The translations under genes were made by a program, and so were the position numbers. 64,000 nucleotides of DNA, taken from the NCBI GenBank assembly GCA_035236585.1, contig CP141139.1:20786990-20850989 (forward strand), written 5' to 3'. The notes under the pieces were generated by a model. It searched no databases and was not told the origin of the DNA. It was given only the letters and a program-made list of their open reading frames with translations. The DNA is from Warburgia ugandensis. Its lineage: Eukaryota > Streptophyta > Magnoliopsida > Canellales > Canellaceae. Of this stretch, positions 26,801 to 39,559 are shown piece by piece (the first letter of the stretch is position 1; each line of letters begins with the position of its first letter).

Positions 26801-28224
26801 ATTTTTACTATATGAACAATACTCGATTGGGCGGCTGAGATCGTCTTATCGGTCTTATAGCCTAGATCGGCAATCTGAGTTGATTTTAAGGTTTGTCAAC
26901 CATGTATCTGCCTATCATAAGCTTAGATTAATAAATGGACAGTTGGATCATCCTTAAATTTAGATCTATGATAGAAATTCATGGATCTAACAAATTTTAC
27001 CAAATTAAGAACATGGTTTTGTATATCTTACCTAAAGGAGGAGTGACCATGTTTTTCCCCTTCCTTGGCTTGCTATATCGGCTTCGATCTACCATGAAAT
27101 GCTCCATCCCCAGCCACGTGCCATGTTCCCTTCTCAATCCAGCTTTAATTCTCCTTCAATCGTAGCAAAACTAGAGGAGTCTTGCTCGTGGCATCGTGCT
27201 AAAGGAGATGAATGGCTCGGATCATTGACCCAAGCTGCCATCTTTTCTGCAGGCTGCTGCAAATTTCAACCAGAACGAAACCCTTAAAAGCCCCATATTC
27301 TCCTCCTCGTTGCTGGCATGGCTTTTTCCCCCTCTCTCCTTTCCTTTCCTCTCTTCTCTCTTCTTCTCCTTCCTCTTCCTTCTTTTCTTTCTTCTTTCCT
27401 CTCTCTCGTCGGGTTTCTGTCCGTTTGGAAAACATACCTCACGTTTGTTTCATTCCACTTAAGTGAGTGGGTGCCATTATCAAATGTGGCCCCCTCCACT
27501 AAGTTATTTAAATTATTTATTTATTTATTTTCCTTTTATATGTTAAACACCCCATCATTATGTTCTTTCCTAATGATTCCACTAAGCATAGTTTAGTCAA
27601 CATGTATGATTGCTACACGCACAACACCTCCTTACAATCGAACCCATATTTCTGCAAGTGGAGCCTACTAGTGAACTTACTAAAATACCCTTTTGTAAGA
27701 AAATTACCATTTATTCGTTTGATCTCCTATTTCAGCAAACTTAGTGTTGTTGAAATAGTATCGATGAGTAGAATTTAGATTTGATAATTTCAAATCCAAG
27801 TTATAAGTTTTTTTTACTTTTAATTACTATATTGCCCCAGACTTCGAAGTCCCATAACTTCTTTATCCGAACTTTGTTTTCAGCGTTCTTTGGATCTTTG
27901 GATTCCATTTTCTGAGTACTATCTAATGGTTTTAGTTTTAGTTCCAAATTATTATCCCATTAAAAGATATAATTCTTGAAATCTCATAACCTGATCATGG
28001 AATAGTAAAATTTTGGGGTGAAATTCATCCGAATCTGATTTTAGTGTTCTTAATGACATTAGACTTGATTTTTTGAGTACATTCCAAATATTCATGTTTC
28101 CACTCCAAATTCAATTTCTATAAAAATTTATTTTCTTTAGGTCAAAATTTTCAATTATATTTCAAATTTCAAATTTCACATAATAACGCCTAGAATAGTA
28201 TTTACAAAATTTTGGGTTGTTACA
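23868..28224 (-). mobile_element. Solo LTR, 4.36 kb, Ty3/gypsy type, inserted in the LINE
   Basis: The ends read TGTGGCACTCC and GGGTTGTTACA, a TG...CA pair. The flanking 5 bp are ACTAT (23863-23867) and AATAT (28225-28229), a target duplication with one mismatch. No gag or pol sequence lies between the ends. By comparison with the gypsy element at the right of the window, it lies in minus orientation. It shares stretches with the solo LTR at 53667-60312, for example CACAGTGGTGGCCTTCCCAT followed by ACTTTTAGCCTCTCTTA. It has U3-like tandem repeats at about 24860-24960 (CATCTCATCAT units) and a CT-rich tract at 27300-27410. It is fairly old, given the decay of the target duplication. Confidence 0.85.
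24234..24286. other. Paired stem-loops in the solo LTR
   Basis: There is a perfect 15 bp stem, CTGAGATATTGTAAA against TTTACAATATCTCAG, with a 9-base loop. Next to it is a small palindrome, CAAGC-TAT-GCTTG. The same arrangement, with other stem sequences, is seen in LTRs at 54072-54115 and 49160-49206. Confidence 0.75.
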
Positions 28225-29147
28225 AATATGGTGGGAGTTGAAGAGAAAGGGGTTTCATGGGGTATATAAATATAATTAATGATATATATGAGAGAGACAT
28301 AACAAATGTTGGGACCACATCGAGAGATCAATGATTTTCCTATCATTATAGGATTACACCAAGGATCGGCACTAAGCCCGTACCTTTTCACATTGGTTAT
28401 AGATGGGTTAGCAAAAGATCTTACAAGATCACATGATGCATATTATTTGCAAATGGCATAGTTTTGATTGATAAGACAAATGAGGCATAAACACAAAACT
28501 TAAGTTATAGAGAGAAGCTACAGAGTCTAAAAGATTTAAAATTGGCCAAACTAAGATTGAGTACATGGAATATATAATATTAGTAAGAAGAAGGATGAAA
28601 GTGAAGCACCAGTAAAGATTGATAACCAATAAGTCCCCTAAAAGACTACTTTGATATTTAAGATCAATAATTCATATGAGTAGAGAAATTGAGAGGGATC
28701 TTAACTAGAGAATTGAAGCATGTTGGAACAAATGGAGATGTGCCTTTGGAGTTTTGTGTAATTGGTGGGTTCATTTTCAAACCAAAAGAAAAATTCTATA
28801 GGATAGCTATAAGACAGACCATGCTTTATTATCAAAGTGTTGGGCAGCTAAGGAACAATATGTACATTGTATCAGCATAGCTGAAATGAGGATGTTAAGA
28901 TGAATGTGTAGCAAGACAAGAAAGCATAAAATTAGGAATGAAAAAGTAGATAAAAAATTTATGAGAAGCACCAATAGGTAACAAGATGCGAGAGGGTAAA
29001 CTTAGATGGTTTGGACATGTCCAACGGAGAATGAGAACAATTTTAGTTAGATGGAGTGAGTCAATTCAAGTCTAAAACTCTAAAAGAGCAAGGGGAATGT
29101 CTAAAAGGACATGCATAGAAGTAGTGAGAAAGGATTTAGATTTGTTG

Positions 29148-29237
29148 CCAATGGCTGCTATCAACTGAACTTGAATGGGTTTCAATTTTTAAATATCTCA
29201 ATCTGATAGATTTCTCACAAATGTTTAGAATATTAAC

Positions 29238-29314
<77 letters not shown>

Positions 29315-29340
29315 TAGATTTAGATTTCTTAGAACTTTAA
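29148..29340. repeat. Repeat seen again at about 30275-30420, with a TC microsatellite
   Basis: TTGTTGCCAATGGCTGCTAT, the stretch after it, and TTCTTCTTAGATTTAGATTT after the microsatellite recur in the same order and orientation at about 30278-30410. In this copy a (TC)n run of 71 bp (29241-29311) sits in the middle; in the other copy the same place holds only a few CT units. Confidence 0.7.
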
Positions 29341-29519
29341 AAATGATCTGCTTTTTCATAAGAGGGTGCCACGTGTCACTTCTTCTTCTTTTTATTTCTT
29401 TTTCTCTTTCTACTAATAAATGTCATTAAAATAGAGACTATTGCATTGGATACAATATGTGGGTCAAAACTAATTTTATTTAGTTTCATTTATTCTCTCT
29501 TTATTATCTAATAACAATC

Positions 29520-29952
29520 TTGGAAGATAATATTTTCATAACCTTTGGCACTAATGCCACACCGTCTTTTAAAGTATTATCATATTTTCATCTAAAAGAC
29601 CCACTTTCATGATAATCTCAAATATTAATCTTAGGTGTGCAATAGATGAGGTCTGACCTAAAATTCACATACATTGGATGATTGTACTATCTTTTTTTAG
29701 TTATAAAAGAAATGGTAGAAAAATTAATGATATTAAAAATAACTAAAAGATCAATGTTCTGATTAAAAAAAATAAATCAATGTTATGATCATTTATAATT
29801 TATAATTTTTTAGATATGGCACATTTATAGTAAAATTCTTAAGATAATGATTTGATTACTCATAAAAATGGATCATACATATACTTTTACCATAAAACCC
29901 CAAAAGAAGGTGTGGCATTAGTACCAAAAGGGTGTGGGCATATCAACTCTCA
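29520..29952. mobile_element. MITE, copy 1
   Basis: This non-coding element of about 0.4 kb has long imperfect terminal inverted repeats. The left arm reads TTTGGCACTAATGCCACACC (29544 on), and the complement of the right arm reads TTTGGTACTAATGCCACACC (ending 29928). Matches continue outward for some 20 bp on each side, so the true ends are near the given limits. The interior is AT-rich. Two further copies lie at 45.8 and 46.3 kb. The target duplication is not clear, so I do not assign a superfamily. Confidence 0.75.
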
Positions 29953-30953
29953 TAATTTTTACTATAACATCTTTCTATTTACTATCTCTACTTGAGAGAT
30001 TTCTATAAATAAATGCTTTCTCATTTTTATTGGTCATAATTAGATTAAGAGTTATCTTTTCTTTCAATTATATATAATAAGTTCAATCTTTTCTCTCAAT
30101 CCAAATATTTATGTAATAATGTTATCTTTCTTTCTACTCACTTTCTAATTATATTTTATTCTAATTTTTATTAGTAAATGCTTCTCTTTGAATTTGTATT
30201 ATATCACATTTAATTCTCTCTCCCATCTTCTATGCAACAATCCAATTTCTATTTATAAATGCTTCCACTTCAATTTGTTGCCAATGAATGCTATCAACTA
30301 AAACTAAATGAATTTATATTTTCTAGAATCTCAATCATATAGATTTTTTACATATTTTTAAATCTAATAGCTATCTCTCTATCTTCTTCTTAGATTTAGA
30401 TTTTTTAGGGTTTTAGGTACTCATTATAGAACATTAATACTAGACCTTTATTATTATTATTATTATTCTTCTTCTTTTTTGTTTTTCTCTTCTTTTCAAA
30501 CTCTTCCGTTACCTACAATTGCATCATGTAGAATACATTTATTTTAATAAAACTTATTAAGTTCATTGCAAAAATATATTTCATGATGTGTATTTGCTTT
30601 CAAATAATCTCTAGGCTCTATATGAGGTAGATCATTGTTCAAAAATATTCTTTAATGGACAACCTTAACTAATTTAGAGGATATCTAAGCTACAAATTTT
30701 TTCTCAATGGCAGTCTATTTAGATATTATGTATTTCAAAGAGAAAAGTGCTTTATCACTAAGTAATACATTCTACCTAGTCTTAAGCTAAAATTTTAATT
30801 TAAAAGAATATTCATCTATAATTCTAGTCATAGTTCAATGTAAAGGTAACTTCTCTCTCATATAGAAAAGCACTAAAAACATCTTGTTCTCTTATTTCTC
30901 TTTATATCTTCCATTCTCCCTAAAGTTTCTTTTTTATTTCAATGACTGAATAA

Positions 30954-31068
<115 letters not shown>

Positions 31069-31877
31069 GAGAAAGAAGAGAGGTAAGAAGAATAAAAATA
31101 GAAAACTCCTTGCCATGGTGACCATGATTACAACGATTTGGATCTTAAGTATCTATCTACCTGCACTTTCAATAAAATAATATACGACATACTCAATTAG
31201 AACATAGTACTATGCATAAGTATCAATAATATTTTATTTCTAAATGCAAACCTTTTTTTGTGTATTTCTTGAAATTTTTGTTGTAGTGCATGGTAACAAT
31301 ATACAAAAATAGAAGTTATTTTGTGGTTGAAAAATAATAAGGCTTTATTGCATAACTTAATATTTTATGACTGTCAAACGATATGTGTCATCTTTCTAAT
31401 TCTAAATTCTTGCTCCAAGAGATAAAATAAACATGATATGCTTAAGTTATCTGAAATGAACATGTTGTGGATCTCCTAAAGACAACAATAATCAAGATAT
31501 TTAGGTATGTAAAATCTACATTCTCCATTTTCCCTTCAATCTTGGTATTAATAGCAAAAAAATTCTATTATATTGAGAGCTTCTAAAAATCTTCAACAAA
31601 AGATATTTATTAGAGAACTATGGGATTTTCTAAATGACAACATTTATGTAAATATTTACATACACACACATCTCTAATGATAGTTACTACAAATATATTC
31701 TTAATTGCCAAAAAAAAAGAGCAAATGAAACAAGTTCACTTGTGAAATAATTATTTAAATAGTAGAACATAGTTTATTTATTTTATGCTTATAATAACTA
31801 ATGGCTAAGATAAAGGTGAGTTCAGACTATTCAAGAGAGGCACATGAGATGAAAGATTGGAAGATTTAACATAAATT

Positions 31878-31989
<112 letters not shown>

Positions 31990-33498
31990 ATCGATATTTA
32001 AATCCTTCAAATGTATGACATGCCAACATCATGATAGAAGTTCATCCATCCTATTTTTTAAGTACATCTTCTATGTGCATGTGATTATGTAATAGTAATT
32101 TATAATATATTAGAGACCTTATAACTAATATTCTTACTCCCTTTTTTTTTTTTTTTTGAATTAGCACATCATTCGATGTTAGTGTTTCGCTGATTATTTT
32201 TAATTTTTAATAATTTTTGTAATCTAAGTCATTAAATCTAGCACAACAAGCATTAAAAATTTAGTAGTTATGGAGAACTAAGTAGCCATAATTGACAAAT
32301 GTTATAAAATTAATTATTATTTTTTTTTTTTTTCTATTTTCTTGTTTATAGTAGTGGAGAATAGACTCATACTCCCATGAGCAACCTCAACCCCTTGACT
32401 TTCTAAGGGAGAAACTCCTCCTCTCATAACATAAATGTTCAATTTCAATATTGCTCTTTCCATTTCATCTCTACCAAGTTAATTTCCTAATATAATAAAA
32501 ATATATAGAGACTCAACATTTTTTTCGCTTATCTAGTACTAGTAATTTGTCATGGGCAATGCATATGGTAGGATCTATTTCAAGTAATGTAACTTTTGGG
32601 GTGAAGTAGTTCTGCAATCTAATGAATCATTTGTTACACATTTTGATTGTCTTTTTAATTGTTCATATGGAAATAATTAATATATAGCTTAAGTACAATT
32701 TGTATGTAATTTAAAGTTCTTAAACTTATTCATCTCTTGAGCTACTTGCAAATAAAGTGCCTTTAAAACTTTTGCTTAATTCTAAGATTACAAAAAAAAA
32801 ATAACAATGTCTTGGTATTTTTGCAAAATATTTTATAACTTAAAAGTAGGAATATTTTTTTATGGGTAGAAAACTATCGATTCTATTCTTAATGACTCAA
32901 TGAAAACACCAAATTAGCCTTTTTCAATTTCTTTTTCTAACTTACTCATTTGAAAATTTCTAATTTGTCAATTTTAACGCCATGACAATAATTTAAAGAG
33001 GAAGTACCATTTTTTTAGAAGAAAAAGAATAATTTAACTAAGATGTGCGATCAAGAATATGTATTGCATGAAATACACAAGATGCTCCACACTAGATAGA
33101 TGGGAAACTCAAAGCATCATTCTTTAGAACCAATGAGAGATTCATGGACGAGCTGACCACTTAGAATGGACAAGCCAAGTGCTTCACTAACCAACTAGAA
33201 ACAAAATACATAAATGGTATGTAAGGGAGCAGTAAATGATGAGTAGATGATAAAGTTGACAACTATATACAAGGAATGATTTAGTGGGGAAAAAAGATAT
33301 GATTGTTTAGCGGGCACCATACATGATATGATTGTTGTATTTCAAAAGTTATAGTTATTACATTAGCTATAATTTGATAGATAGTATATTGAATATCTTT
33401 GTTATGAATTAGAAAAGATATAGGCATAACCATATAACCATATGGCTTTCAGTAAGATGGCCACATCTCAGTGCAATAGATTTCAGTACAATAGTAAT

Positions 33499-33718
33499 AT
33501 TATGTAGATTATTTAGGATATAGCATATAAATTAATAAATTAGTAATCATCATGACTTTTTAGTAATATTTTTCAAATGATATGAATTTAACTTTTCTTT
33601 ATTTGTTAAAATTTTTATTATCCAAGACATAGTTCTAACACATGCAATTGCACAAAAACTCGCTAGAATTATAATACGAGGATAAACTAAAAGTTAAAAG
33701 AAGATAAGTAATAAAGGT

Positions 33719-33796
<78 letters not shown>

Positions 33797-34011
33797 GTAG
33801 ATTATTTAGGATATAGCATATAAATTAATAAATTAGTAATCATCATGAATTTTTAGTAATATTTTTCAAATGATATGAATTTAACTTTTCTTTATTTGTT
33901 AAAATTTTTATTATCCAAGACACAGTTCTAACACATGCAATTGCACAAAAACTCGCTAGAATTATAATACGAGGATAAACTAAAAGTTAAAAGAAGATAA
34001 GTAATAAAGGT

Positions 34012-34067
<56 letters not shown>
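33499..34067. repeat. Recent 293 bp tandem duplication, each copy ending in a GA microsatellite
   Basis: The unit starting ATTATGTAGATTATTTAGGA lies at 33499-33791 and again from 33792 to 34067. By eye only two or three substitutions separate the copies outside the microsatellite. The GA runs are about 72 bp in the first copy and 54 bp in the second. Confidence 0.93.
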
Positions 34068-34069
<2 letters not shown>

Positions 34070-36135
34070 CTCAAATAAAGGAGAATAAAGATAAAGTGCA
34101 CCGCTTTAGTTTATGGTAAATTAAAGAAAAGTTGGGTTCTATTTTATAAATTTCCTTGAGAATATGCCACAACATATGATGCTCCTCCTGAAAATGAGTT
34201 GGAACCACCTGATCTCAATTAACAAACGGCCCGTGCACATGCAACAAGACTCATCAAGACTATCAACCTTCAAGATCCATCTTTGACATGAGCTTTTTCT
34301 TATTTTTGTGGTCTCATCAACATTATCAACCTCAGAGATCCCTTTGTAAGCGTTAAGACTTTTGCTTGACTAGGCCAACTGGCCGTCAACCTTAAAACTT
34401 GTAATTGGAAGAACACGCAAACAGTCATGCATGATCAAGGTTTTTGGGACAGTCTAGATCATCTTGATCTTTTTCTGAATGTGAAAACGCATTCCCATGA
34501 GAACTACAAACCCATGACCCGCCAGGTACCACTGGAGAGGTTCTTCTTGCGCAACTACACTGGAAGACATTTGCTCCTGCCATCTTGATCTTGTCCTAAT
34601 AAAATCCTTTACCATTCGGAGAAACAAAAAGGCCAAGGAAAATTATGTCTTTTCTGCTTTGCTTGTTATTTCAAGCATAGTACTAGCATAGTGTACGAAG
34701 ACCTACAACAATATACCATGGTAGTTACTAGGAAACTTCATTTCGACAATCTTACCAGCTTCTGAAGTTGTGGTACGTAAAATTGGTACAGAAACTCTTT
34801 CGTGTCCTCAGAACTTAATAGCAAGTTCTCACTTCAACTACGTACTTTTAGCAACTTACTGGAGTTTGGTCTCAGATAACAAAGCTGCTGTCCTCGCTAT
34901 GCTTGCTCGGAGATTTGAGGAGCACTTTCTTCTTGTTGGGAAGGTTTTACGTAGATATAAAAATTAGGATAAGAAATTCTAAATAGTTTGTTTCACAATT
35001 CCTTGCTGTAAAAAATAATAAAAAATTTCCCTTTTATTTTGCATACACGGTGCCCCAACTATAGATGATCTCAAACTTTGGTGAGGCTACTCTAGTTTTG
35101 GATGTCTAGTAATACAAAAGGCACACAGGTTAGGCAATTCTAGCATTAAATGAATAATAATAATAATAATAACTTACTTTGTTCATGGGAAACTGAGGGG
35201 CTAGAAACTTTGTATAAACAACGCTCCGAATTCTAACGAGAGACAATAAGGAGTTGCCAATCATCGTAACTGCTTTCTGCTTGTGAAGTGTCTTATCTAT
35301 GATTAAGAAATACTTATAAACTATTTAAAAGTTGGGCATTTTGCCAACTTTTTCTACACTATTCCCGAGGAATATGGCCCCGAGTGTATTGTATTGATTC
35401 AAGGGAAGTAATGTGACCGAAATCCCGTCCCTGTCCAAGACTCATCGTATTGTTGGGTTATCATGCCAATGCGATGTTTGAGAGATGTAATCCAGGGCCC
35501 TACTTAAAATGATAAATACCAAACTTGGTTTTTTGCCCAAACTTCTCAATCGATTGTATGGGTAACGCTTTTACTGCAGCATTGCGATTATAACAGAAAA
35601 TTTATATTGCAGCATCAAAACTTCGATTCCTTTCAATCCGGGCTCTTTGACGGCTCAGATCATCCGACTATGATCAGAATATGATCACAAGGCAACGAAA
35701 CGGGCTAGTTTTGTTCTGCTAAATCAATGAATTGCATCCACAGCCATTAAATGCCTCAAGGGTCAAATCACCTTGATGAGAAAAAATTAGTTCACCGAGT
35801 GGATCTTCAAGAGCAGTTGATTGAAACCGGAGTTTCTTGGGCTGTAGTCCATGGAAATAGAAAGAAATTCACGATTCAGTGGCGTGTAAATATCAATTCT
35901 TGACTCCCAAACACGTTCATACGTCCAGGTATTGATCTCAAGTGGCATCTTCCTACTGTTTCAGAGGCCAAGCTCCACTTACATAACAATACATACATCA
36001 ATTTTCATCGCCATACTTCCATTCAACGGGAAAAGAAAAATGGAAAAAAACATCACCATATTACATAGAAAAAAGGGAAAAATACTGAAAGCAATACTTG
36101 GTAAAAGAACATCGAGAATTGCCTTCCTTGTTTTG
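34068..36135. other. Intergenic DNA left of LSU-like copy 2
   Basis: I see no gene I can name. Short open stretches on either strand at 34454-34636 and 34770-34967 look somewhat protein-like but match no family known to me. The last part contains the 3' untranslated region of the LSU-like gene. Confidence 0.45.
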
Positions 36136-36471
36136 TTAAAATCGGAAAGTCTGGAGGAGCTTCTGAGCGTGGGAAAGCTGCTCCTTCAAGGAGCTGATTT
36201 GCAGGTGGTAGGCCCGGGCTTCCCCGACTGCTTCAGCCTCCAATTCACCAAGTTGAAAACATAGTCTTTCCTCTGCATCTTCCACCAATCTCAATCTCTT
36301 CTTCGTCTTCTCCAACTCCTCTCTCATTTTCATTTCTCTTTCCAAGCTCTCCTTCAATTTCCTCTCCAAATCTTCATTTCTCCTTCTCAAACCTTCTTCT
36401 GCCCCGAAATCACCCTTGGTTTCAGAAAGCCTGAGCTGGTGGCGTCCGGGAGCAGCAACGGCGGGTGCCAT
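36136..36471 (-). CDS. LSU: LSU-like protein (RESPONSE TO LOW SULFUR family), copy 2
   Basis: Intronless, 111 residues. It is parallel to copy 1: start MAPAVAAPGRHQL, then a coiled coil with RRRNEDLERKLKESLERE, MREELEKTKKRLRLVEDAEE, LCFQLGELEAEAVGEAR and SSLKEQLSHAQKLLQ. The two proteins share most positions from about residue 33 onward and differ at the N-terminus. The genes lie on the same strand about 17 kb apart, which points to tandem duplication followed by repeat insertion. The start at 36469-36471 matches copy 1; an upstream in-frame ATG at 36588 would add 39 residues with no counterpart. Function, as known for Arabidopsis LSU proteins, would be a low-sulfur and stress-linked adaptor. 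No damage is visible, so it looks functional. Confidence 0.88.
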   Translation of the reverse strand: MAPAVAAPGRHQLRLSETKGDFGAEEGLRRRNEDLERKLKESLEREMKMREELEKTKKRLRLVEDAEERLCFQLGELEAEAVGEARAYHLQISSLKEQLSHAQKLLQTFRF

Positions 36472-36547
36472 TATCAATATGATAGTCTGGGAATCTCGAC
36501 GGTAATCAAGGAAAGCACAAGATGCTAGTGTAAGAGAGCTGAATGAG

Positions 36548-36556
36548 TTATTTATG
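36548..36556 (-). promoter_or_regulatory. TATA-like box for LSU-like copy 2
   Basis: On the minus strand this reads CATAAATAA, about 80 bp before the start codon, in a place similar to the TATA-like box of copy 1. Confidence 0.35.
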
Positions 36557-36589
36557 CGAAGAAAGCGATACAAAGCCGCTGCCTCCAAA

Positions 36590-38250
36590 ACGCTTGGGAA
36601 ATACGTCCAAGTTCAATATACCCAAAAGTTGTTTCAAATATGACTGGCCGTGTCAAAGTCTAAGAAAATAAACCAAGTCTTAGAAGTACATGTTGGGTTC
36701 ATATGTTTTTGATCCAACCAATTCATCCCAAAATCTCCTCCAATAGATTATCCTGGTTTTCCTGCCACGTAGAATGGATAGCTTAGGAAATCCATGATAC
36801 TTAAAAATCTTTCACTTATTTAACAGTCAGGATTGTCCGATACATGGGAATTTTGGGGCATGAGCTATCTTATTGCGTCATGCTGGCTACAGATATATGG
36901 CTTGTATTACCAATAACTGAGCCCCTTTGCGATAATTTCTTTAGCAAAAGAAATTGCAAGAAAGAAAAGAAAAAAATCACCTATGAGAAATGATTTCAGC
37001 TACCAAGCAAGGCACTTTCCTAGTCAAGGAAGAAATATATGTTTTGGGACTATATGAAAAATCGTTGTATGAATCGTACCATCAAACTTGCACACCATCA
37101 ACAACTAAACTACATGGTTGTCGTCTCATCTCAAATGGATATTTTGTTGGCAGGCCAGAATTTATTAAAAAACTGACAGTTGACAGTTTTCCAAGAAAAC
37201 CATAGATAGGATTCTTGGATGAAGGGTCTAGTAATATCCAATTAAGGAAAAATTAAAATTCTTAGATGAAGGGTCTAATAATGTCCAATTAAGATAAAAT
37301 TAATGTATGAGATTCGCACTATCTGCCAGTTTACCGATTATATCATGATAGTGTAGGCCATATCGGTATAAAAAAGTGTACTTTTTCCTTGAGCAAGTAA
37401 GTGCATCCTCCCGATAGCATTTTTCATATGAAAATGCAGAAGCAAAATCCCTGAGTCCCTACTACTATCATGATCTCATGAGTGACAAATTTACCTAGGG
37501 TAGCAGCCAAATCATGCAATTTGGTTCAGTGGTCCTAACTCCTACATAACAAGCATGACTAGTTAGTCCCAATTAGTTGAATGTGCTCTGCTGGTCCTAG
37601 AGCACAAAATAAGTCTATTTAATTGGCAACTTGGCGTCAGTTAAATTCCTAATGGATGGATGCTAAAGGCAGTGTTTACTAAGTTAAATGGTGCGTCCTA
37701 TAAATAGCACGAGTAGCAATATTGGCCTAAGAGAATGAGAAAATAAAGCAGGCTCTCAGTCTTGGGCTTACGCGTGTTATATAGAGGTGACTATTGATTA
37801 AGTTAGTTGGTATGATAGGCAAGAATATGGAAATCCAGACTATTGATGCAAAAACCAATATATTTTTTTGGTGGATGGCCTTAAACCAACAAGCAACTTG
37901 AACCCGTAATCGACAAGCACAAGACTGATCCGGATGGCGGATTCTTCTGTCACGATAATTAGATTCGCCGTTTGGTGACGGCTAGCATCTTCACATGTAA
38001 CCGCTGTTGTGAATCTAGTGATCCGATTTTCTCCCTGTAATAGTAAACAGAAATGCCTTTATCAGCAATTGAGGGAGTTGGGTATTATTATTCTCTTTTC
38101 GTTCTGTTCAAAACTTCTGCTGTAGCTTCTCTCTGCTTTTGATGGTATTTACTGTCTTCCTTGATTTAATGCTTCGGTTTAGAAAATGCACTTTTTCTTA
38201 AACTAACACCAGCAACAAACCAGCAATCTTGTATTTTATCTTTAGCTTAG
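36590..38250. other. Intergenic DNA upstream of LSU-like copy 2
   Basis: I see nothing I can name. It probably holds the upstream region of the gene and the decayed left edge of the copia fossil that follows. A short repeated phrase, ATTCTTGGATGAAGGGTCTA, occurs near 37210 and in altered form near 37257. Confidence 0.4.
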
Positions 38251-39470
38251 TAAAATGAGATCTCACTCGCTTGATGATGTGATCCTCGGCATTAAAATCA
38301 TTAGGAAACTAAATACACTGACACAATCAAGTTATATTGAGAAAGTTTTTTTTTACAATTTTGATATTTATGATAAAAAACCTTTTGTTCTGCCATTTGA
38401 TTCTATTGTCAAACTGTTGAAAAATAATGAAAATTTGATTGATTAATTGTTGTACTTGATAGCTTAATGTATGCAATATTGTGTACTTGATAGGATATTG
38501 TCTTTACTATTGAAAAGTTGAGCCAATATACCAATAATCCCAGTGAAGCATATTTGAAGACTTTGAGAAGAGTAATGTAATATCTTTGACAAACTATTAA
38601 TTATGGTTTGCACTATAGTAGAGAACCAACTATGTTAGAAGGTTATACCATTGCAACCTGGAACTCAAATTTTGATAGTTTAAAATTGGTCTCTGGATGG
38701 ATATTTACAGTGGGTGGTGGCATGATTTCTTGAAAATTAAAGAAATAGACATGCATTACTCATTCTACCACAAAATTTGAATTTATTGCATTGGTTTCTA
38801 TTGGAGAGGAAACTCGGTGGTTTAGGAACCTATTGGTAGATGTACGGATGGGGCAAAGCTAGTGCATGTAGTTACTATTTATTATGACAATGTGCCACCA
38901 TTATCAAAGTGTATAACGAGCTCCAGAATGGCAAATCTCCTAACTTTGTCTAGTGTAATAAAATTGATTAAATGTGGTGTCATTTTGACCCAGTATGTGA
39001 TCTAGGAAAAATATAGCTAGCCCTTTCTCTAACACCCAAGAAGAGGGCTGGTGGTTGAAACGTTGAAAGTAATGGGCTTAAAGACTTATAATTGACTAAT
39101 AGTGGCAACATTACCTAGTGTCATTGACTAGGTTTCGAGGGACATATAGACTATATGGAGCTACTAATGTACAATGATTAAAATTTCATTCTCATTCCTA
39201 TGGTGTAAGCAATAGGACTTGAGGTATTAAAGATGACTTATGTATGAATGAGTCTATAGATTCATCAATTTTAGATGTGGTGTATATAGGCACACCATTA
39301 AGGGATTCACCTATTCTGCGTGTGGGGGTTTGGTCGTCTCCTATGGGACTTAGATCAATTTCTAGAGCATTCAACAAGTTACAAGATTTGCACATGGCCA
39401 TTAGTAAAAGTGGCCAATTTAAGGACACCTTTGTTGTATGGAATTCAAAAGTTTGAAAATTGCACAAGAT
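38250..39470 (+). mobile_element. Ty1/copia retrotransposon fossil, 3' part of pol
   Basis: The end of the reverse transcriptase (DVILGIKIIRKLNTLTQSSY near 38290) and the RNase H domain (WNSNFDSLKLVSGWIFTVGG near 38680; HSTTKFEFIALVSIGEETRW near 38780) are readable on the plus strand. The part after pol runs to about 39470. The 5' half is absent. It is old and broken in several places. Confidence 0.82.
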
Positions 39471-39559
39471 GAATTAGGTCTAACCTATATTTTTGTAAGC
39501 CTTTGGAAGGTACCAAGACTCATAATCAATTTGATTTCTATTATGATAATGAGTAAAGA

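Larger units (their letters stand above)
23370..29165 (+). mobile_element. RTE-type LINE fragment, split by a solo LTR
   Basis: Reverse transcriptase of the plant RTE type can be read before and after the inserted LTR. Before it (23400-23867) come NIPIEVWKYMRDT, IWLIKLFNRIVKSKKIPN and VIIDLEKAYDRIS; after it (from 28230) come WWELKRKGF, ITPRIG, and the catalytic-box region near 28440-28470, where FADD has become FANG. The C-terminal region typical of RTE follows, with FYRIAIRQTMLYY, GHVQRRM-like sequence near 29010 and a degenerate end near 29160. There are many stops and frameshifts, so it is dead. The 5' end of the element is missing or beyond recognition. The codons either side of the LTR join in frame once one copy of the target duplication is discounted. 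Confidence 0.85.

Noticed and set aside
27199-27596. Arg/Glu-rich and Ser/Phe-rich open frames
   Set aside because: They are readings of a CT-rich tract inside the solo LTR and have no domain.
34454-34967. Possible coding fragments on both strands left of LSU-like copy 2
   Set aside because: The composition is ambiguous and no family resemblance was found.
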